From assembly GCA_046318595.1 (NCBI GenBank), contig JBKCTV010000091.1, forward strand, positions 1 to 64,000: a stretch of DNA of 64,000 nt, read 5' to 3'. Source of the stretch: DAITMV01 sp046318595. GTDB lineage: Bacteria > Pseudomonadota > Gammaproteobacteria > Burkholderiales > Burkholderiaceae_B. Positions within the stretch are counted from its first letter, which is position 1. Every line of letters starts with the position of its first letter. Below the pieces are notes generated by a model. The model was not told the origin of the DNA, did not search any database, and worked only from the letters and a program-made list of their open reading frames with translations. This document shows positions 16,658-25,113 of the stretch, one piece after another. A program made the translations under genes and the position numbers.

Positions 16658-18199
16658 TCAATGTTCCGCCGGTGCGCCCTTCAAGAATGGTCCACGTGCG
16701 AACCAGATCGGTATGGTCAGGCAGATCATTACCGCACCGCAGGTCAGCAGCACGTCGTTGGTCGATAGTAGGTAAGCCTGGGTATCGATCAGGCGGTTGA
16801 CATATGCCAGCCGGTTAGCGTCGTTCAAGCCGAGCGCGCTGAGCCGTTCCAGGAAGCTTTGCGCCGCTGGCGCGGCGTAGTTGATGTTTTCCGCGAGATT
16901 GGCGTGGTGCAATTGGGCGCGGTGGTCCCAGAGGGATGTGATTAGAGCTGTGCCGAAGCTCGATCCCAGGTTGCGGATGAAGCTGTTCAGGCCGGAGGCG
17001 CCAGCCAGGCGTTGCGGTTCGATGCCTGATAAGCCGATCGTGATCAGCGGCAGGAAAAAGCACGAAATGCCGACGCCCATGATGAGCCGGACGTTGGCTA
17101 GCGTATGGTAGTCGATATCGGGCGTGAAGCGCGAACAGAGGTAGGCGTAAAAAGCGAACACAGCAAAGCCGAAGGTCGCCACGCCACGGGCGTCTATTTT
17201 GCTCATGTTGGCGCCGATTAGCGGGCCGAGAATCACCGCCAAAATACCGCCGAGCGCCATGGTTTTACCGGCCCAGGTCGGCGTGTAGCCCACTTGGGTC
17301 TGCAGCCAGAGCGGCATCACGACATTGGTGCCGAAAAAAGCGATCGTGCCGATGAAGAGGCAAATGGACGCCACCAGAAAGTTGCGCTGCGTAAAAAGGT
17401 GCAAATCGACCAAAGGCTCGGGATGAAACCATTCCCACAAAACGAAAACGCCCATGCTGACGAACGAGGTGATGGCCAGACCGACGATGATGGGGTGATT
17501 AAACCAGTCGAGCTCGTTGCCTTTGTCCAGCAGAATTTGCAGCGAACCGATGCCGAGCACCAGCAACAGCAGGCCGATGGCATCGATTCGCCCGCGGCGT
17601 GTCGGTGTTTCGCGCCCTTCAAACAAGGTATAGACCAGGCCGAAACAAACTATGCCGATCGGTAGGTTGATGAAAAAAATCCAGTGCCAGCTCAGGTTGT
17701 CGGTCAGCCAGCCACCGGCGAGCGGGCCGATGATGGGGGCGGCGATCGTCGTCATGGCCCAAATGCCGGTCGCGAAGCCTTGTTTTTCGGGCGGATAGCA
17801 GGACAGCAACAGGGTTTGCGACATCGGGATCATGGCCGCGCCGAATACGCCCTGCAAGACGCGCGCCGCCAGCAACGCTTCGAAGCTCGGGGCGATGCCG
17901 CATAAAAAAGATGTCAGTGTGAACATCAGCGTGCTGATGCAAAATAGCCTGACCTGGCCGAGCCGGCCGGCCAACCAGCCGGTCAACGGCAGCATGATGG
18001 CCTCAGCCACGGCATACGAAGTGATCGCCCAGGTGCCTTGCCCGGGTGCGACGCCCAAATCGCCGGAAATGGTCGGTACCGATACATTGACGATGGTCAA
18101 GTCGAGCACGTTCATGAACGATGCCAGCGCCAGGGCGACGGTGGCCAGCAGGCGCTGATTCGTTGGCAGAGGTTCGCTCGCCCCCCAGGTTGCGCTCAC
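16658..18199 (-). CDS. emrB: EmrB-type multidrug efflux permease (MFS, DHA2)
   Basis: This is an inner-membrane proton/drug antiporter of the 14-helix DHA2 family. The 513-residue product is of EmrB size and carries the family segments LDLTIVNVSVPTI (helix 1), WAITSYAVAEAIMLPLTGWL and GAAMIPMSQTLLL. Translation starts at a GTG (18199), two bases from the emrA stop, implying coupled translation. It is the last gene of the three-gene efflux operon. Likely substrates are hydrophobic drugs or uncouplers; specificity cannot be read from the sequence. Confidence 0.92.
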   Translation of the reverse strand: MSATWGASEPLPTNQRLLATVALALASFMNVLDLTIVNVSVPTISGDLGVAPGQGTWAITSYAVAEAIMLPLTGWLAGRLGQVRLFCISTLMFTLTSFLCGIAPSFEALLAARVLQGVFGAAMIPMSQTLLLSCYPPEKQGFATGIWAMTTIAAPIIGPLAGGWLTDNLSWHWIFFINLPIGIVCFGLVYTLFEGRETPTRRGRIDAIGLLLLVLGIGSLQILLDKGNELDWFNHPIIVGLAITSFVSMGVFVLWEWFHPEPLVDLHLFTQRNFLVASICLFIGTIAFFGTNVVMPLWLQTQVGYTPTWAGKTMALGGILAVILGPLIGANMSKIDARGVATFGFAVFAFYAYLCSRFTPDIDYHTLANVRLIMGVGISCFFLPLITIGLSGIEPQRLAGASGLNSFIRNLGSSFGTALITSLWDHRAQLHHANLAENINYAAPAAQSFLERLSALGLNDANRLAYVNRLIDTQAYLLSTNDVLLTCGAVMICLTIPIWFARGPFLKGAPAEH

Positions 18200-18200
18200 T

Positions 18201-19481
18201 TTAAAACGCCGGCGAAGGCGTTTCCAGCGGCGCGTTTCGGACCCCTGCGGCTTGCAGTTCGTGGATCAGGCGGTCTTGTGCATGCTTTTCTGCCTGCGCT
18301 GCTAGTCGGTCGTAGACCTGGGTTTGCGAAACGCTTGCAACTGGCTGTGCGGCGAGCAGTCGACCGTTTTGATCGCGCGTTTCGACCACGGCGTCCATCG
18401 ATAAACCGATCCGCAACGGCGCCTGCCGTATGTCGTCTGGATGGATGGCGATGCGCACGGGCACGCGCTGTACGATCTTGATCCAGTTGCCGGTGGCGTT
18501 TTGCGCCGGTAACAGTGAAAACGCCCCTCCTGTGCCGGCCGACAACCCGCTGACCGTGCCACGGAAGGTCCTGCTCGACCCGTACAGATCTGCTCGCAGT
18601 TTGGCTGGCTGGCCGAGGCGGATATTCCGCAACTGGCTTTCTTTAAAGTTGGCGTCGACCCAGAGCTGTTGCAAGGAAATGACGGTCATCAGCGGCGCTC
18701 CTGGCATGATACGGCTCCCGACCTGGACGTTGCGTTTGGCGGTTTGACCGTCGATCGGGGCAACGATCGAGCACCGCAGAATATTCAAATAGGCCTCTCG
18801 TACCCGGCTGACTGCCTGAAGCACGCGTGGGTGCGTGGCGACATCGACCTGCGATGTTTGTGTCCTGGCGGACGCCAGGCCGGCGTTGGCCTGTTTATCC
18901 GCAGCGCGTGCCTGTTGCAAAGTGGCATTGGCCGCGGCCTGTTGTACTTTGAGCTGGGCCACTGCGTTACGCGCGTGTTCCAGCTCCTCGGCCGAGACCG
19001 CGCCTTGTTCAAAAGCGGTTTGCCGGCGTTTGAGATCGGTCTGGGCAATGACCAGGTCGTTGCGCAGGCGGTTTAGCTCTTCGCCGGCCCGAACGATGTC
19101 CGCCTGACGTGCCGTAACGGCCGATTGACCGGCAATCACATTGTCGAACAGGGTTTTGACCGAGCGGATAGTGTCGGCCAGCTGCGCTTCGCTTTGACTC
19201 AAGGCCAGACGCGCGTCGGTATCATCGAGCCGGACGAGTGTCTGGCCGGCTTTGACGGACTGATTCTCGTCGGCCAGAACCTGCACGACCGTACCCACGG
19301 TTTGCGCGGCGACGACGATCTGGTCGCCGCCGACGTAGGCGTTATCGGTCTCTTCGCTGAAGCGGCCCAGCAACAGATAATAGCTCAGCCAGCCGAGGCC
19401 GAGCAGGGCGACGACGAGTAAAAAAATAAAAATGTATTTTTTCGGAGAGCGTTTGACGATGGGCTCGGCCACGGCATTCAT
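18201..19481 (-). CDS. emrA: EmrA-type membrane fusion protein
   Basis: This is the periplasmic adaptor that joins the EmrB pump to the outer membrane channel. The 426-residue protein has one N-terminal membrane anchor (about residues 15-35), a biotinyl-lipoyl-like first half (EETDNAYVGGDQIVV), a long coiled-coil hairpin (about 90-205) and the second lipoyl half beginning CSIVAPIDGQ. The start overlaps the stop of the outer membrane channel gene by 4 bp (ATGA), and emrB follows directly. Confidence 0.93.
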   Translation of the reverse strand: MNAVAEPIVKRSPKKYIFIFLLVVALLGLGWLSYYLLLGRFSEETDNAYVGGDQIVVAAQTVGTVVQVLADENQSVKAGQTLVRLDDTDARLALSQSEAQLADTIRSVKTLFDNVIAGQSAVTARQADIVRAGEELNRLRNDLVIAQTDLKRRQTAFEQGAVSAEELEHARNAVAQLKVQQAAANATLQQARAADKQANAGLASARTQTSQVDVATHPRVLQAVSRVREAYLNILRCSIVAPIDGQTAKRNVQVGSRIMPGAPLMTVISLQQLWVDANFKESQLRNIRLGQPAKLRADLYGSSRTFRGTVSGLSAGTGGAFSLLPAQNATGNWIKIVQRVPVRIAIHPDDIRQAPLRIGLSMDAVVETRDQNGRLLAAQPVASVSQTQVYDRLAAQAEKHAQDRLIHELQAAGVRNAPLETPSPAF

Positions 19482-21022
19482 GGGGATCTTTCAGGAGGAG
19501 ACTGGTCGTCTGGCCCCGGATGGGCTTGGGCGAGCTTCGCAGATACGGCTGTGTTCTCGTAGCCGCCGCCGAGTGCGACGATCAGGTCGATCTGGTTGGC
19601 GAGGCCTTTTAGCTGACTGTCGAGCAGCCGCAGTTGCTGGCCATGGTATTGGAGGTCGGCCAGCAGCGCCGGAATGCGCGAATCCAGGCCGAGTTCGTAA
19701 CGCCGCGCGGCGCGATCCTTGAGCTGTTTTTGAATTGCGAGACGCTCGCGCTGCATCGCGATTTCGGTATTTAGCTGGCCCAGCAAAGCGACTTCGTTGA
19801 CGATATCCAGGCAGGCATTCGACACCGCGTTTTCGTATTGCGCCTTGAGCACGGCGAACTCGGCTTTGCGCGCTTCGGTGGCAAAACGGATTTTACCGGC
19901 GTCGAAAATCGGAAACTCGATGACGCCGCCCAACAGACCGATTTTGCTCCCGGAATTGAGCAGCTTGTCCCAGCCGATGGCCTGCAAACCCAAAAACCCG
20001 GTCAGGTTGATGTTCGGCAAAGCGCCGAGCCGCGTAGCGTCCACCTGTTTGGCAGCGGCCTCGGCCAAGAATCTCATGCCCACCAGGTCGGGGCGACGGG
20101 CTAGCAGTTTGAGCGGAATCGGTTGATCGGCGGTGTATTGCAGTACTTGGCCGGGCATGGTGTCCGGCAGACGCCGTAACGCGTCGGCCACGACCGCTGC
20201 AGAGCCGACGAGGCTTTGCAGCGCATTGACGATCCGAACCTGTTGATTGGCGGTTTGTTCGCGCAGCACGACGTTCGCCGCCAGCGCTTCGCGTGCCTGA
20301 TCGGCCGCGCCACCATCGTCGAGCCCGAGTGTTTGGCGGGTGGTTTGTAAGTCCAGGATACCTTGCTGAGCCTGGGCGATGGCATCGAGTTCCGCCAGGT
20401 AAGTTTTGGTCCAGCGCAATTGCACATAAGCCCGGGTGATTTGCGTCGACAACTGCAGGCTGACATTTGCCTGCTCGGCCGCAGCCGCAGCTGCTTGACC
20501 TTGCTGGGCCTCGATGGCTTTTTTTTGCCGTCCCCAAAGGTCGAGGTCCCAGTTGAAAGATCCGGCGGTCTGCGCGACTTCGAGCGGTTTTTGCGCGAAG
20601 GCCGGCGGAATGTAGTAGTTTTTACTGAGTTGCTGTTTATTTGCTTCCAGCCGAGCATTCATCTGGGGCTGCAGGTTGCTCTGCAGAACTCCCATTTGCG
20701 CCTGGGCTAGCGCCACTTTAGCGGCGGCGGCGCGCGCATTGGCACTGTCCTGCAAACCAGTTTCGATCAACGCGGTCAGCCCGGCATCGTTCAGTTGTTG
20801 CCACCAGGCTGGATCGGTGAACTCGATGGGAGGCGGTGTGGCAGCGGCTTCCCGCTCCAGGCGATTTGCGGTCCAGACGGGGAGATGGTCGAGCGAAAAA
20901 GCATCCAGTCCGCTGGATAAACCGCTGCAGGCCGACATGGCCAAGGTGATGCCGACCAAGCCCAAAGCCTGCACGATCCCTTGGCAGCAACGGATGAAAA
21001 CCGTACTCCCGATAACATTCAC
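19478..21022 (-). CDS. Outer membrane efflux lipoprotein (TolC/NodT family)
   Basis: This is the outer membrane channel of the tripartite efflux system. From the GTG at 21022 the product has 514 residues. It carries a lipoprotein signal ending LAMSAC, two similar halves of the TolC-type helical barrel and Ala/Gln-rich helices typical of the NodT family. The GTG is preferred because GGAG lies six bases before it; a TTG at 21034 would overlap that site. A channel gene in the operon means the pump need not borrow a chromosomal TolC. No MarR or TetR regulator gene is adjacent. Confidence 0.9.
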   Translation of the reverse strand: MNVIGSTVFIRCCQGIVQALGLVGITLAMSACSGLSSGLDAFSLDHLPVWTANRLEREAAATPPPIEFTDPAWWQQLNDAGLTALIETGLQDSANARAAAAKVALAQAQMGVLQSNLQPQMNARLEANKQQLSKNYYIPPAFAQKPLEVAQTAGSFNWDLDLWGRQKKAIEAQQGQAAAAAAEQANVSLQLSTQITRAYVQLRWTKTYLAELDAIAQAQQGILDLQTTRQTLGLDDGGAADQAREALAANVVLREQTANQQVRIVNALQSLVGSAAVVADALRRLPDTMPGQVLQYTADQPIPLKLLARRPDLVGMRFLAEAAAKQVDATRLGALPNINLTGFLGLQAIGWDKLLNSGSKIGLLGGVIEFPIFDAGKIRFATEARKAEFAVLKAQYENAVSNACLDIVNEVALLGQLNTEIAMQRERLAIQKQLKDRAARRYELGLDSRIPALLADLQYHGQQLRLLDSQLKGLANQIDLIVALGGGYENTAVSAKLAQAHPGPDDQSPPERSP

Positions 21023-21169
21023 GTCTGACTCCAAAACGGTGCCTTGCGATTATTCATGGATTGCCGGGTTTTGGCAAATAAGATCAGCCGTTTCCACGAG
21101 TCGAAACAACCCCTGATTAAAGCTTGAGCAGATTAACAAAAATGAAACATAATCAGATGCTTAAAAATT

Positions 21170-21178
21170 TTATCCACA
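21170..21178 (+). promoter_or_regulatory. Consensus DnaA box
   Basis: TTATCCACA is a perfect match to the DnaA-binding consensus. It is isolated: I see no cluster of boxes and no dnaA/dnaN neighbourhood, so it is not evidence for an origin. It could be a regulatory or titration site, or chance. Confidence 0.4.
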
Positions 21179-21297
21179 ATCACCGACGGGGGTTTTCCCC
21201 GGTGTCGGTGGACAACGCTCCCTCAGGCAGGTGGCTTGAGCGTGAGTATGGGCTGGTGTCGGACTTTCGTTGTCGGGCGGGCAACGCTACAATAAGG

Positions 21298-21326
21298 CAG
21301 GCCTGAAATGCCAGAGGCCTGTTTTT
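21298..21326 (+). terminator. Intrinsic terminator upstream of scpB
   Basis: Perfect 7-bp stem CAGGCCT (21298-21304) and AGGCCTG (21315-21321) with a 10-base loop, directly followed by TTTTT. The form is classic for a plus-strand terminator. What transcript it ends is unclear, since the nearest gene upstream runs the other way. Confidence 0.75.
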
Positions 21327-21387
21327 CCAATAGTGGCCGAGTCATCGGCCCTTGCAATAGCGACCCGAATCGTCAATCGAATTGCCC

Positions 21388-21993
21388 ATGAACACCGTTC
21401 TCGAAGTACTTGAACAATCGGACCGCCTACGCCTGACGATCATCCTCGAGGCAGCGCTGCTGAGTGCCGGTGAGCCGCTTGGCCTGAACGTACTGAAGCT
21501 GCTGTTCGATGACCGCTACCCGGCGCCGCTCATCCGCGAGCTACTGCATGGGCTGCGCGCCGAATGGTCGGGGCGGGGTCTGGAGCTGGTCGAGACGGCC
21601 ACCGGCTGGCGGTTTCAGACGAGATTGGCCATGCAGCCTTACCTGGAACTGCTCAACCCCGAGAAGCCGCCGAAATATTCCCGAGCCGTGCTCGAAACGC
21701 TGGCCATCATTGCGCATCGCCAGCCGGTGACGCGGGGCGATATCGAAGCGATTCGCGGCGTGACGGTGTCGAGCGCGATCATTCGGCTGCTTGAGGACCG
21801 TGGCTGGGTGCAAGCCATCGGCCACCGGGAAACCCCGGGCCGACCGGCTTTATTGGCAACAACCCCGCAGTTCTTGGCCGATCTCGGGCTGCACGATTTA
21901 CGCAATCTGCCCAGCCCGGACAGCGATATTTTTTCCGCTGCCGACCCCTTGATGTCTGCTCAACCCGAAAATCACATCCATGCAAGTTCCTGA
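21388..21993 (+). CDS. scpB: Segregation and condensation protein B
   Basis: ScpB binds the kleisin ScpA and helps load the SMC condensin complex for chromosome segregation. The product is 201 residues with two winged-helix domains: LEAALLSAGEPL starts the first, and YSRAVLETLAIIAHRQPVTRGDIEAIRGV is the highly conserved part of the second (split here by the family insert pattern). I chose the ATG at 21388; a TTG two codons upstream is possible. rluB overlaps the 3' end by 14 bp. scpA is not in the window. Confidence 0.93.
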   Translation: MNTVLEVLEQSDRLRLTIILEAALLSAGEPLGLNVLKLLFDDRYPAPLIRELLHGLRAEWSGRGLELVETATGWRFQTRLAMQPYLELLNPEKPPKYSRAVLETLAIIAHRQPVTRGDIEAIRGVTVSSAIIRLLEDRGWVQAIGHRETPGRPALLATTPQFLADLGLHDLRNLPSPDSDIFSAADPLMSAQPENHIHASS

Positions 21994-22972
21994 ACTCCCC
22001 GCTCCTCCGATCGACATCGACGATGCGTTCGACGATTGGAGTCTCGTCCTCCAGACGGCTCCCGCACCCGTGTCCGGCAAAGAAAAAGCTCGGCGTTCCA
22101 AGCTCAACATTCGTCTGGATCCCGAGCTGGCTCCAAAGCTGCATAAGCTTTTGGCGGATTCCGGTTGCGGTTCGCGGCGTGAAATGGAGGCCCTAATCGT
22201 CGCCGGCCGGGTCTCCGTGAACAATGAGTCCGCGCATGTCGGCCAACGCGTTCTGCCGACCGACCTGGTGAAAATCAACGGCAAGCCCTTGCAGCGCCGT
22301 AATAACCAAAAGCCCCCGCGTGTTCTCATTTACCATAAGCCGGCCGGTGAAATCGTGTCGACCGACGATCCCGAAAAGCGTCCGACGGTTTTTGCTCGTT
22401 TGCCTCGTGTCACGAATGGTAAATGGCTGGCTGTCGGGCGGCTCGACTTCAATACCGAAGGGCTGTTGCTCCTCACTACGTCCGGCGAGCTGGCCAATCG
22501 GCTGATGCACCCGCGTTTCGAAGTGGAGCGCGAGTACGCCGTGCGCGTTCTCGGCGAAATGCCGGCGGGCGCCCGGGAGAAGTTGTTGTCCGGTATTCAG
22601 TTGGAGGACGGTGTGGCTAGTTTCGATACCGTCGAGTATGCCGGCGGCGAAGGCGCGAATCGCTGGTATCGCGTGGGGTTGAAAGAAGGGCGTAATCGGG
22701 AGGTGCGACGCATGTTCGAAGCGCTTGGCCTGACCGTGAGCCGTCTGATTCGGATCCGGCTGGGCGATCTGGCTTTACCGACCACGTTGCGGCGCGGGCG
22801 TTGGCTCGAAATGGAGGCGCTCGAGGTACTCTCGTATCTGCGATCCTTGGGGCTGGGGCCTTTGGCCAACACAGAAAAACCCGAAAAGCCGGAAAAAGTC
22901 GGTAAAAGGCCACCATCGAGCCAAAATGAACCGGTCCGGCAAAGAAGAAACTTGAAACCCCAAGCTTTTTAG
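21980..22972 (+). CDS. rluB: 23S rRNA pseudouridine(2605) synthase RluB
   Basis: RluB makes pseudouridine 2605 in 23S rRNA. The 330-residue product has an N-terminal extension, an S4 RNA-binding domain (about 53-100, KLLADSGCGSRREMEALIV) and the catalytic domain with D156 in VGRLDFNTEGLLLLT. NREVRRMFEALG is the other conserved block. The C-terminal tail is Lys/Pro-rich and low in complexity. The start lies inside the end of scpB, suggesting coupling. A terminator follows 44 bp after the stop. Confidence 0.92.
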   Translation: MQVPELPAPPIDIDDAFDDWSLVLQTAPAPVSGKEKARRSKLNIRLDPELAPKLHKLLADSGCGSRREMEALIVAGRVSVNNESAHVGQRVLPTDLVKINGKPLQRRNNQKPPRVLIYHKPAGEIVSTDDPEKRPTVFARLPRVTNGKWLAVGRLDFNTEGLLLLTTSGELANRLMHPRFEVEREYAVRVLGEMPAGAREKLLSGIQLEDGVASFDTVEYAGGEGANRWYRVGLKEGRNREVRRMFEALGLTVSRLIRIRLGDLALPTTLRRGRWLEMEALEVLSYLRSLGLGPLANTEKPEKPEKVGKRPPSSQNEPVRQRRNLKPQAF

Positions 22973-23015
22973 AGAATAATAGCGGATTGCATTGTGCCCG
23001 ACGCGCGCATGATGG

Positions 23016-23043
23016 AAATGGGCGAGCAAGCCCATTTTTTTTT
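23016..23043 (+). terminator. Intrinsic terminator between rluB and rimP
   Basis: An 8-bp stem, AAATGGGC (23016-23023) and GCCCATTT (23030-23037), surrounds a 6-base loop and is followed by six more T residues. It should end the scpB-rluB transcript. It lies only 40 bp before the rimP start, so it could also act as an attenuator for the nusA operon if that promoter is upstream. Confidence 0.85.
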
Positions 23044-23082
23044 GGCGGCGGGCAGCATGAAATCCGTTATAGAAGCAGGAAC

Positions 23083-23598
23083 ATGGCAAAGGAAGTGGCA
23101 AACGAAGAAGCTTTCGTTGGCAGCGTAGGCACGGGTGTCTGGGGCGAGCGCTGGATTGGCGCCGCAGAAGCTGTTATTGAAAGCATGGGTTACGAGTTGG
23201 TGGATGTCGAGCGTGCGGGGCGCGGTTTGTTGCGCATCACATTGGATAGCCCAAACGGTATTGGTGTTGATGACTGCGAAAAAGTAAGTCATCAACTCAG
23301 TCATTTGTTGACGGTCGAGAATATCGTTTACGACCGTCTGGAAGTCTCGTCGCCCGGCGTCGATCGGGTACTCAAGCGCCAAAGAGATTTCGAACGCTTC
23401 GTGGGTGAAGAGGTTTGGATTCGTTTTCGCCTTCCCATCGGAAATCGCAAGCAATTCTCGGGCCGGTTGTTGCATACCGCTGAGAACGGCTGGGCGCTTG
23501 AGTTCGTCCCCGAAAAGAAGGGCGAGGCGGTGCAGATTCTGCCTTTCTCGCTTGCAGACCTAGAAGCGGCCCGTTTGGTGCCGCATTTGAAATTTTAG
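23083..23598 (+). CDS. rimP: Ribosome maturation factor RimP
   Basis: RimP is needed for 30S subunit maturation. The 171-residue product carries the family blocks GYELVDVERAGRG, LRITLDS and YDRLEVSSPGVDRVLK, followed by a C-terminal SH3-like domain. It has about 20 extra N-terminal residues compared with E. coli RimP. AGCAGGA upstream supports the ATG at 23083; the open frame extends further upstream but has no family match there. It heads the rimP-nusA-infB-rbfA-truB-typA series, with nusA 11 bp downstream. Confidence 0.92.
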   Translation: MAKEVANEEAFVGSVGTGVWGERWIGAAEAVIESMGYELVDVERAGRGLLRITLDSPNGIGVDDCEKVSHQLSHLLTVENIVYDRLEVSSPGVDRVLKRQRDFERFVGEEVWIRFRLPIGNRKQFSGRLLHTAENGWALEFVPEKKGEAVQILPFSLADLEAARLVPHLKF

Positions 23599-23609
23599 GA
23601 GCCCTCGTA

Positions 23610-25079
23610 ATGAGTCGCGAAATTTTATTGTTGGTCGATGCGCTGGCGCGCGAGAAGAACGTCGAAAAAGAGATCGTTTTTGGCGCCCTCGAGCAGGCGC
23701 TGGCTTCGGCCACAAAAAAGCGTTTCGATGAAGAAGTCGACGTGCGTGTGGCGATCAATCGCGACACGGGTGATTACGACACCTTCCGGCGCTGGCAGGT
23801 GGTGTCGGATGAGGATTATTACGATCCCGCTGTGCAGGCCCACATCGATATCGCGCAGAAACAAATTGCCGATGTCGAGGTCAACGATCATATCGAGGAA
23901 CCGCTGGAGCCCGTGGAGTTTGGACGGATCGGCGCGCAGGCGGCCAAGCAGGTCATCTTGCAGCGCATCCGCGATGCGGAGCGCGAGCAGATCTTGAACG
24001 ATTTTCTGGCCCGCGACGAGCGCATCGTCATCGGTTCCGTCAAGCGGATGGAACGCGGCGACGCCATCATCGAAAGTGGTCGGGTCGAAGCTCGGCTGGC
24101 GCGCGACCAGATGATCCCAAAGGAAAATTTGCGGATCGGCGATCGTGTCCGTTCCTATCTCTGGAAGGTTGATCGCACGATTCGCGGTCCGCAGGTCATG
24201 CTGTCGCGCACCGTTCCTGAGTTCATGATCGAACTGTTCGGCATGGAAGTGCCGGAGATCGAGCAGGGGCTGCTCGAAATCAAATCGGCGGCTCGCGATG
24301 CGGGCGTGCGGGCAAAAATCGCCGTGCATGCTCGCGATCGGCGCATCGATCCCATCGGCACTTGTGTCGGCGTGCGCGGTTCGCGCGTTCAGGCGGTGAC
24401 GCAGGAGCTGGGCGGCGAGCGAGTAGACATTGTATTGTGGTCGGACGACCCGGCGCAGTTCGTGATCGGCGCATTGGCGCCGGCCAGTGTCCAGTCGATC
24501 GTGGTCGACGAGGATCAGCACAGTATGGAAGTGGTCGTCGACGAAAGCGAACTGGCGATCGCCATCGGCCGCAACGGCCAAAATGTCCGTTTGGCGTCCG
24601 AGCTGACCGGGTGGCAGCTCAATATCATGACGGCCGAAGAGTCTGCAAGCAAATCCGAGCAGGAAACGGCATCCAGCCTCAGTCTGTTCGTGGAAAAGCT
24701 CGATGTCGATGAAGAGGTTGCCCAGATATTGATTCAGGAGGGTTTCACCAACCTCGAGGAAGTGGCATACGTACCGATCAACGAAATGCTCGAAATCGAA
24801 GATTTCGACGAGGACACTGTTAACGAGTTGCGCAACCGCGCGCGCAATGCTTTGCTGACCGCCGCGATCGCCGAAGAGGAGCAAGCGGAAGCCGCTCCCG
24901 ACTTGATCGATCTCGATGGCATGGATGCTGGGCTGTTAGCCCAGCTTACCAAGGCGAACATTCGTCAGCGCGACGATTTGGCCGAACTGGCGGTCGATGA
25001 GTTGCTGGAAATCACAGGCATCGATGAGTCCCGAGCGCGGGAACTGATCATGAAAGCGCGAGCTCACTGGTTCGAATAA
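23610..25079 (+). CDS. nusA: Transcription termination/antitermination factor NusA
   Basis: NusA binds RNA polymerase and controls pausing, termination and rRNA antitermination. The 489-residue protein has the N-terminal polymerase-binding domain, an S1 domain (about 135-200, GSVKRMERGDAIIE), two KH domains (GTCVGVRGSRVQAV and AIAIGRNGQNVRLAS) and two C-terminal acidic repeats (about 350-489) as in E. coli. GGAGCCC upstream gives a ribosome site. Confidence 0.96.
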   Translation: MSREILLLVDALAREKNVEKEIVFGALEQALASATKKRFDEEVDVRVAINRDTGDYDTFRRWQVVSDEDYYDPAVQAHIDIAQKQIADVEVNDHIEEPLEPVEFGRIGAQAAKQVILQRIRDAEREQILNDFLARDERIVIGSVKRMERGDAIIESGRVEARLARDQMIPKENLRIGDRVRSYLWKVDRTIRGPQVMLSRTVPEFMIELFGMEVPEIEQGLLEIKSAARDAGVRAKIAVHARDRRIDPIGTCVGVRGSRVQAVTQELGGERVDIVLWSDDPAQFVIGALAPASVQSIVVDEDQHSMEVVVDESELAIAIGRNGQNVRLASELTGWQLNIMTAEESASKSEQETASSLSLFVEKLDVDEEVAQILIQEGFTNLEEVAYVPINEMLEIEDFDEDTVNELRNRARNALLTAAIAEEEQAEAAPDLIDLDGMDAGLLAQLTKANIRQRDDLAELAVDELLEITGIDESRARELIMKARAHWFE

Positions 25080-25113
25080 GCCTGTACCAAAGAATAGTAA
25101 GGAAGGACACTGA

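Larger units (their letters stand above)
21100..21326 (+). ncRNA. Candidate structured small RNA ending in an intrinsic terminator
   Basis: On the plus strand there is a hairpin with arms CACCGAC (21181-21187) and GTCGGTG (21204-21210), strengthened by inner GGGG/CCCC pairs. A second small stem follows (CTCAGG and CTTGAG, around 21222-21240). The region ends in the terminator at 21298-21326, though no convincing gene lies upstream on that strand. A small RNA or a leader is therefore possible. The 5' end is a guess and no known family was recognised. Confidence 0.3.
21035..21387. other. Intergenic region with hairpins before scpB
   Basis: This 353-bp gap divides the minus-strand efflux operon from scpB. 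It should hold the efflux promoter near 21040-21120. It also holds a perfect DnaA-box nonamer, several hairpins and an intrinsic terminator, described separately. A 60-codon open frame at 21124-21306 has no recognisable protein features and its stop lies inside the terminator stem. Confidence 0.6.

Noticed and set aside
21170..21178. Replication origin suggested by a perfect DnaA box
   Set aside because: Only one box is seen, with no A+T-rich unwinding region and no dnaA, dnaN or gyrB nearby.
21124..21306. A 60-codon frame between the efflux operon and scpB
   Set aside because: No ribosome site, no protein character, and its stop lies inside the terminator stem. An RNA is more plausible.
23625..24884. 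A 419-codon minus-strand open frame
   Set aside because: It is antisense to nusA and shows no family match.
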